The notes beneath the pieces are model-generated. The model made no database searches. It saw only the letters and a program-made list of their open reading frames with translations, and was not told the DNA's origin. 64,000 bases of DNA from Bacteroidales bacterium (GTDB lineage: Bacteria > Bacteroidota > Bacteroidia > Bacteroidales > UBA12077). Location of the stretch: contig JAEINU010000007.1 of the NCBI GenBank assembly GCA_016342685.1, positions 88,201 through 152,200 on the forward strand, given 5' to 3'. Shown one piece after another: positions 59,707-64,000 of this stretch. A program made the translations under genes and the position numbers. How positions within the stretch are numbered: the stretch's first letter is position 1; each line of letters begins with the position of its first letter.

Positions 59707-62037
59707 ATGGGTCAGAAGAAGAAGAAAGCTAAAAAAAGAACACAAAAGAAAAAGTGGAAAAAAGCTTTATTTAAACTAGTTGGAATCACAACAGTTTCCT
59801 TTTCAATTCTCTTGGTTTTATTTGTTTTAGTAGTTCGACTTGGGGTGTTTGGTGAAATTCCTGATAATACTAAACTGAAAAGAATAAAAAATAATGTAGC
59901 AACAAATGTATATTCTGTTGATGATAAAATACTTGGACGATATTATTATCAGAATAGAACAAATGCTTCTATAAATGAAATTCCTAAGCATTTAATAAAT
60001 GCCTTAGTTGCGACTGAGGATGTTCGGTTTTACGAGCATCACGGGCTCGATTACAGAAGTACTCTTCGAGTAATAGTAAAATCAATTATCTTAATGGATA
60101 AACGCTATGGTGGTGGAAGTACTATAAGTCAGCAATTAGCAAAGAATTTATATCCCCGAAAAGATTTTGGTATCTTAACCATGCCTGTTGCTAAAGTTAA
60201 AGAGATAATCACTGCTTTTAGAATAGAAGATCTTTATTCGAAAGATGAAATTCTAGAATTATATTTAAATACTGTTTCTTTTGGTGAAAATACTTATGGA
60301 ATAGAAACTGCCGCTTTGATCTTCTTTAATAAACGTCCTGATGAATTAAATATAGATGAGTCGGCAATCTTAATTGGATTGTTAAAAGCAAACAATAGTT
60401 ACAACCCAAGAACAAATGAAAAGGCAGCCATAAAAAGAAGAAATATTGTTTTAGGTCAGATGCTTAAATACAATTATTTGGAGCAAGAGAAATATGAAGT
60501 ATTGATTCAAAAACCCATAAAACTCAAGTATAGAAAGTTGACTCCTGACGAGGGTGCAGCTCCATATTTTAGAGAGTTTCTACGAAAATCTTGTGTTGAT
60601 ATTTTAAAAGATAAAAAACATCCTGATGGGAGCGATTACAATCTGTACACCGATGGATTAAAAGTATATACTACCCTAAATGCACAAATGCAGGAATATC
60701 TTGAAAAATCAGTTGAGAATCACCTTTCTAAACTACAAGATTTATTCGATAAGCACTGGAAAGGAAAAGAGCCTTGGATTAAGAATCCAAAGTTAGCTAT
60801 GTTGCAGATTGAACAAAGCAATGCATATCAATCATTAATACAAAAAGGATTAAGTTCCGATGAAGCTATTGCTGCGATGAAAGTTCCTCACAAGACAGAG
60901 ATTTTTACTTGGGAAGGAACACAAGATACCGTAATGTCTTCGTTAGATTCATTGTTGCATCACTTCAAAACTTTGCAAACTGGAGCATTGGTTATTCATG
61001 GTAAAACAGGCGATGTTCTGGCTTGGGTTGGAGGGGCAAATTACAAGTATTTTAAATACGATCATATAACATCGAAACGTCAAACAGGATCAGTAATAAA
61101 ACCAATAGTTTATGCTTCTGCATTGGAACATGGTATAGAACCATGCGATTTTTATGAAAACGATAGTGTGGTCTATTCAGATTATAATGATTGGATTCCT
61201 CAAAACTCAAGTGAAGGTTTTGGTGGGTTTTATTCTGTAAAAGGGGCATTGGCAAACTCAATAAATACAGTTAGTGTTAAACTTTTATTGGAGGCTGGAA
61301 TCGATTCTACAATTGAACTTGCTCACAAAATGGGAATTGTTTCCGATTTACCCTCGGTTCCTTCAATGGCGTTAGGAACAGGAGAAGTTTCATTATACGA
61401 AATGGTAAAAGCATATGCCGTATTGCAAAATAAAGGCAGAAGAGTAGAACCCAGGATGATTCGAAGAATTGAGGATGCTGAAGGGAATGTACTTTATTCA
61501 GATTCAATGCACGAACCAAAAGACACTATTTTAACTGAGGCTACTGCTCAAAAAGTTATTGCGATGATGCAAGGAGTTGTTGATCGAGGAACGGCAAACG
61601 GCTTAAGATCTATTTGGAAGTTTGAAGGTGAACTTGCGGGAAAAACAGGAACTACACAAAATAATACGGATGCTTGGTTTATGGGAATGGACTCCAAACT
61701 GATAGTCGGTGTTTGGGTTGGGGGCGATAGTCCGGTTGTTCGTTTTAGAACTACAACCTACGGACAAGGTGCATATGCAGCATTACCGATTTTTGGTAAT
61801 TTTCTGAATAAAGTATATAAAAATCCAAAGTATTCATACTTGCAGAATGAAAGCTTTAATATTCCAGACTCAATTCAAACTTCATTAGATTGCAATGATT
61901 TTGATGAAGATGGTGAATCTCGATTTTTACGAATATTTATTGATGATGATGAGGATATTGGTGCGTTTATAAAACGATTATTCAAAAGGAAAAAGCGAAG
62001 AAAAGAAAGGAATCAGTCAAATAGCGAAGATGACTAA
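59707..62037 (+). CDS. Class A penicillin-binding protein (PBP1A type)
   Basis: A 776-residue bifunctional cell-wall synthase. After a Lys/Arg-rich cytoplasmic tail and a membrane anchor (about 20-44) comes the glycosyltransferase domain (GT51, about 85-260: ATEDVRFYEHHG, GGSTISQQLAKNL). The transpeptidase domain (about 430-720) has SVIK (the SxxK), SIN (SxN) and KTGTT. All catalytic motifs are present. The C terminus is acidic, then basic. It polymerises and cross-links peptidoglycan in the periplasm. Confidence 0.96.
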   Translation: MGQKKKKAKKRTQKKKWKKALFKLVGITTVSFSILLVLFVLVVRLGVFGEIPDNTKLKRIKNNVATNVYSVDDKILGRYYYQNRTNASINEIPKHLINALVATEDVRFYEHHGLDYRSTLRVIVKSIILMDKRYGGGSTISQQLAKNLYPRKDFGILTMPVAKVKEIITAFRIEDLYSKDEILELYLNTVSFGENTYGIETAALIFFNKRPDELNIDESAILIGLLKANNSYNPRTNEKAAIKRRNIVLGQMLKYNYLEQEKYEVLIQKPIKLKYRKLTPDEGAAPYFREFLRKSCVDILKDKKHPDGSDYNLYTDGLKVYTTLNAQMQEYLEKSVENHLSKLQDLFDKHWKGKEPWIKNPKLAMLQIEQSNAYQSLIQKGLSSDEAIAAMKVPHKTEIFTWEGTQDTVMSSLDSLLHHFKTLQTGALVIHGKTGDVLAWVGGANYKYFKYDHITSKRQTGSVIKPIVYASALEHGIEPCDFYENDSVVYSDYNDWIPQNSSEGFGGFYSVKGALANSINTVSVKLLLEAGIDSTIELAHKMGIVSDLPSVPSMALGTGEVSLYEMVKAYAVLQNKGRRVEPRMIRRIEDAEGNVLYSDSMHEPKDTILTEATAQKVIAMMQGVVDRGTANGLRSIWKFEGELAGKTGTTQNNTDAWFMGMDSKLIVGVWVGGDSPVVRFRTTTYGQGAYAALPIFGNFLNKVYKNPKYSYLQNESFNIPDSIQTSLDCNDFDEDGESRFLRIFIDDDEDIGAFIKRLFKRKKRRKERNQSNSEDD

Positions 62038-62121
62038 ATAGAAATCATGAAATAAACGTTTTTGATTTTGAATAAAAAAGGGTAAATTGTTTAAAATAGA
62101 TAGTTATAAAATCTTTTTAGA

Positions 62122-63177
62122 ATGAATTTATTTAAAATCTTAATAATTGATGATGATCTTCTACAGAGAAAAATTATTGAGCAAATACTGAAAAGTATTG
62201 ATAGAAAGATTAAGATATTCTGCGCAAACAATGGCGAGGAGGCTCTCAAAATTATTAAAACTGACTTACCTAATTTAATAATTACCGACTGGGATATGCC
62301 ACAAATGAATGGCATCGATTTTTGTAAAACAATTCAGCGTAATAAAAAACTTAAACATGTTCCTGTAATTATGTGCACGGGAATAAAAACTTCATCGGAG
62401 AATTTACAAACGGCTTTTGAATCTGGTGTTGCCGATTTTATTCGAAAACCCATTGATAAAATGGAGTTGCTGTCGCGTGCAAATTCCATGATTAAACTTT
62501 CAGAATCTTATCAAACAATTAAACTTCAGAAGGAAGAGTTGCAAAGAGAAATTGAAAAAAGCGATAAGTTATTATTAAATATTTTACCCGCGAAGGTTGC
62601 ATTCGAACTTAAAAATAAAGGAAAAGCAGAACCTGAGCTGTTTGAAAATGTGACAGTTTTATACTCTGATATTGTAGGATTTACGGAGTTAACTACCAAA
62701 ATAGATCCTAAAGATTTGATCCGCGAATTAAACGATATTATTTCTGAATTCGATGAGATTATGGAGCGAAATCAATGTGAAAGAATAAAAACAGTTGGCG
62801 ATGCTTACATTGCTGTTTGCGGAATGCCTATTCCAAATACGAATCATGCTAAAAATATTATTCATGCTGCTATTGAAACAATAAACTATCTGGAGAATAG
62901 AAATAAAACGAATAATCACGAATGGAAAATTCGTGTTGGGATAGATACAGGCAAAGTGGTTGGAGGAATAATTGGCACTAAAAAGTATATCTACGATATT
63001 TTTGGTGATCCAATAAATACAGCTTCACGACTCGAAAGCAATTCAGAAACCATGAGGATTCATTTGTCGGAAACTACTTATAAACTTGTCGAAAAAGAAT
63101 TTGATTTTGAGCAACAAGCTCCATTAGAAGTAAAAGGCAAGGGGAAAATGAAAATGTATTTTGTAAAAACTCCGTAG
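62122..63177 (+). CDS. Response regulator fused to class III adenylate cyclase
   Basis: A 351-residue cytoplasmic protein. A receiver domain (1-125) has the phosphorylation Asp D56 (TDWDMPQMNG) and Lys in FIRKPID. A short coiled coil (about 126-150) leads to a class III cyclase (about 172-351) with metal ligands D183 (SDIVGFT) and D227 (GDAYIA). The substrate-specifying pair K223/D292 points to ATP rather than GTP, and transition-state residues N299/R303 are present. Phosphorylation would thus control cAMP production. No histidine kinase is adjacent. The HEPN-CBS gene follows after 31 bases. Confidence 0.93.
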   Translation: MNLFKILIIDDDLLQRKIIEQILKSIDRKIKIFCANNGEEALKIIKTDLPNLIITDWDMPQMNGIDFCKTIQRNKKLKHVPVIMCTGIKTSSENLQTAFESGVADFIRKPIDKMELLSRANSMIKLSESYQTIKLQKEELQREIEKSDKLLLNILPAKVAFELKNKGKAEPELFENVTVLYSDIVGFTELTTKIDPKDLIRELNDIISEFDEIMERNQCERIKTVGDAYIAVCGMPIPNTNHAKNIIHAAIETINYLENRNKTNNHEWKIRVGIDTGKVVGGIIGTKKYIYDIFGDPINTASRLESNSETMRIHLSETTYKLVEKEFDFEQQAPLEVKGKGKMKMYFVKTP

Positions 63178-63186
63178 TAGATTTCC

Positions 63187-63194
63187 TATATTTG
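63187..63194 (+). promoter_or_regulatory. Candidate -7 element for the HEPN-CBS gene
   Basis: TATATTTG, a perfect match to TAnnTTTG, lies 14 bases before the ATG, with TTTG 23 bases upstream inside the cyclase gene. The gene may be transcribed both from here and with the cyclase. Confidence 0.4.
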
Positions 63195-63208
63195 AGAAAA
63201 AAACATTT

Positions 63209-63913
63209 ATGCCACAAAACGCTGAAAAATTTCTCGATCTTTTTAATCATATAGAAAAACATTTAAAATCTAAATATAACAACGGATATTATATGCCTTT
63301 CGGCGAATTAGTCCGAAAAGCATCTTCTAAGGAAGGTGTGATAAAACGTTTTCGAGAGGACTTATTTACTTATTCCGATTTAAGAAATGTAATGGTTCAT
63401 AATTCTAGAATAAACGGAAAAATCATTGCAAATCCGCTCGACGATGTGGTCGAAAAAATAGAACAAATATGGAATCAAATTCAACACCCACAGAAGGTTT
63501 CTAAGTACAAGAAAAAAGTGCATTATTGTTTTACCGATGATAATCTAGCAAAAGCTTTACGGTATATGCGTGAGTATAAAGTATCGCAGATTCCAATACT
63601 CGAAAATGGAATTATTACCGATGTGTTAAGTTCGAACCATATAGCAGATTGGTTGGCTACAAAAGAAATAGTTTCGGCTACAGAATCTATAATTTCGGAT
63701 GTATTAGAAAATGCCGAACGAAATCAAAATTTCGAAATTGTAAGTGGAGATACATCGGTTTACGACGCAGCTGAAATTTACAAGAGTTCTTACATGAAAC
63801 AGCCGGCGAATTGGTATTTCGATGCATTGGTTATTACGCCAACAGGAAAATCAGATGAGCAAATGATTGGGATAATTGTACTTAAAGATATTGCAGAATA
63901 TATTAGTGCTTAA
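63209..63913 (+). CDS. HEPN-like domain fused to a CBS-domain pair
   Basis: A 234-residue soluble protein. The N-terminal ~95 residues are helical with 'YSDLRNVMVHNSR', where R59-N60-x3-H64 is the RNx3H catalytic motif of HEPN RNases. Two CBS units follow: about 107-160 (LAKALRYMREYKVSQIPIL) and about 165-234 (VYDAAEIYKSS, then 'IGIIVLKDIAEYI'). CBS pairs bind adenine nucleotides, so the design suggests a nucleotide-gated RNase or a non-catalytic RNA/protein binder. It lies directly after the adenylate cyclase gene. Confidence 0.78.
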   Translation: MPQNAEKFLDLFNHIEKHLKSKYNNGYYMPFGELVRKASSKEGVIKRFREDLFTYSDLRNVMVHNSRINGKIIANPLDDVVEKIEQIWNQIQHPQKVSKYKKKVHYCFTDDNLAKALRYMREYKVSQIPILENGIITDVLSSNHIADWLATKEIVSATESIISDVLENAERNQNFEIVSGDTSVYDAAEIYKSSYMKQPANWYFDALVITPTGKSDEQMIGIIVLKDIAEYISA

Positions 63914-64000
63914 TCAAAATAGGGGATCACTTTATAAAGTTGTGGAGAGAAATAAAAAATAGATATTTGTAGTTATAATTACACAAATATTTATGACTAC
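63914..64000. other. Right-edge sequence without a gene
   Basis: The last 87 bases after the HEPN-CBS stop show no start of a convincing gene and no hairpin terminator; a downstream gene may begin beyond the window. Confidence 0.5.

Overview
The window is AT-rich chromosomal DNA from a member of the Bacteroidota, probably a marine Bacteroidales/Marinilabiliales-type lineage (the order is inference; the phylum is well supported). The support is: repeated promoters of the Bacteroidota type (TTTG, 19-21 bases, TAnnTTTG), which are perfect before tRNA-Glu/rpsT and rplU/rpmA; scarce Shine-Dalgarno sequences and several TTG starts; a DNA polymerase III alpha subunit carrying its own N-terminal proofreading exonuclease; Reg_prop/Y_Y_Y sensor architecture; an Mpl ligase; a TonB-type transducer; and many lipoproteins with a typical lipobox. 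No phage, transposon, insertion sequence or CRISPR array is visible.

Layout. 1-1710: an ECF sigma factor, a HEAT-repeat anti-sigma factor and a partial DUF4097-like secreted protein, all leftward. 1873-11445: housekeeping (sppA, folK, upp, radC, trxA, dnaE). 11764-16297: rpsP-rimM, a thioesterase, a membrane nucleotide-sugar dehydratase and a DUF2807 surface protein. 16082-18756: a leftward operon of a nucleoid-associated protein, YwbE, a possible HEPN protein, MarC and a small membrane protein. 18922-22669: a broken outer-membrane protein gene, a TPR-like protein, a metallo-hydrolase and mpl. 22832-23991: strong promoter, tRNA-Glu, rpsT and a LOG protein. 24003-29564: a sensor/SpoIIE phosphatase gene downstream of a TPR-caspase lipoprotein gene. 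29691-35388: ribD, then prmC-recX with two LPP20-like envelope proteins, then prfB with a programmed frameshift. 35455-43543: an M28 peptidase, tRNA-Ala, TonB, ruvC, an S41 protease, an EamA transporter, serS and rplU-rpmA. 43786-48873: a small membrane protein, mutL, two rhomboid proteases and an EEP-family protein. 48870-50630: a threonine dehydratase-like enzyme and a secreted protein.

50816-57052 is a rightward operon-like block in which a surface-glycan cassette lies between dapD and tsaC. The cassette encodes a CMP-nonulosonate synthetase fused to a phosphatase, a short NeuB-like synthase, a GT52-like sialyltransferase candidate, a LicC-like nucleotidyltransferase and a TagB/TagF-like glycerophosphotransferase. 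Together they could make a CMP-activated nonulosonic acid and a CDP-activated alcohol and place both on a surface polymer.

57053-63913 is rich in signalling genes: a SiaC regulator with a tandem-duplicated SiaB kinase, an oxidoreductase, a class A penicillin-binding protein, a response regulator fused to a class III adenylate cyclase, and a HEPN-CBS fusion protein directly after the cyclase. The most noteworthy signals are the tandem SiaB/SiaC switch, the cyclase plus HEPN-CBS pair, the caspase/phosphatase operon with a terminator hairpin inside the phosphatase signal-peptide codons, the terminator-like hairpin before the nucleoid-associated gene, and the nonulosonate cassette.
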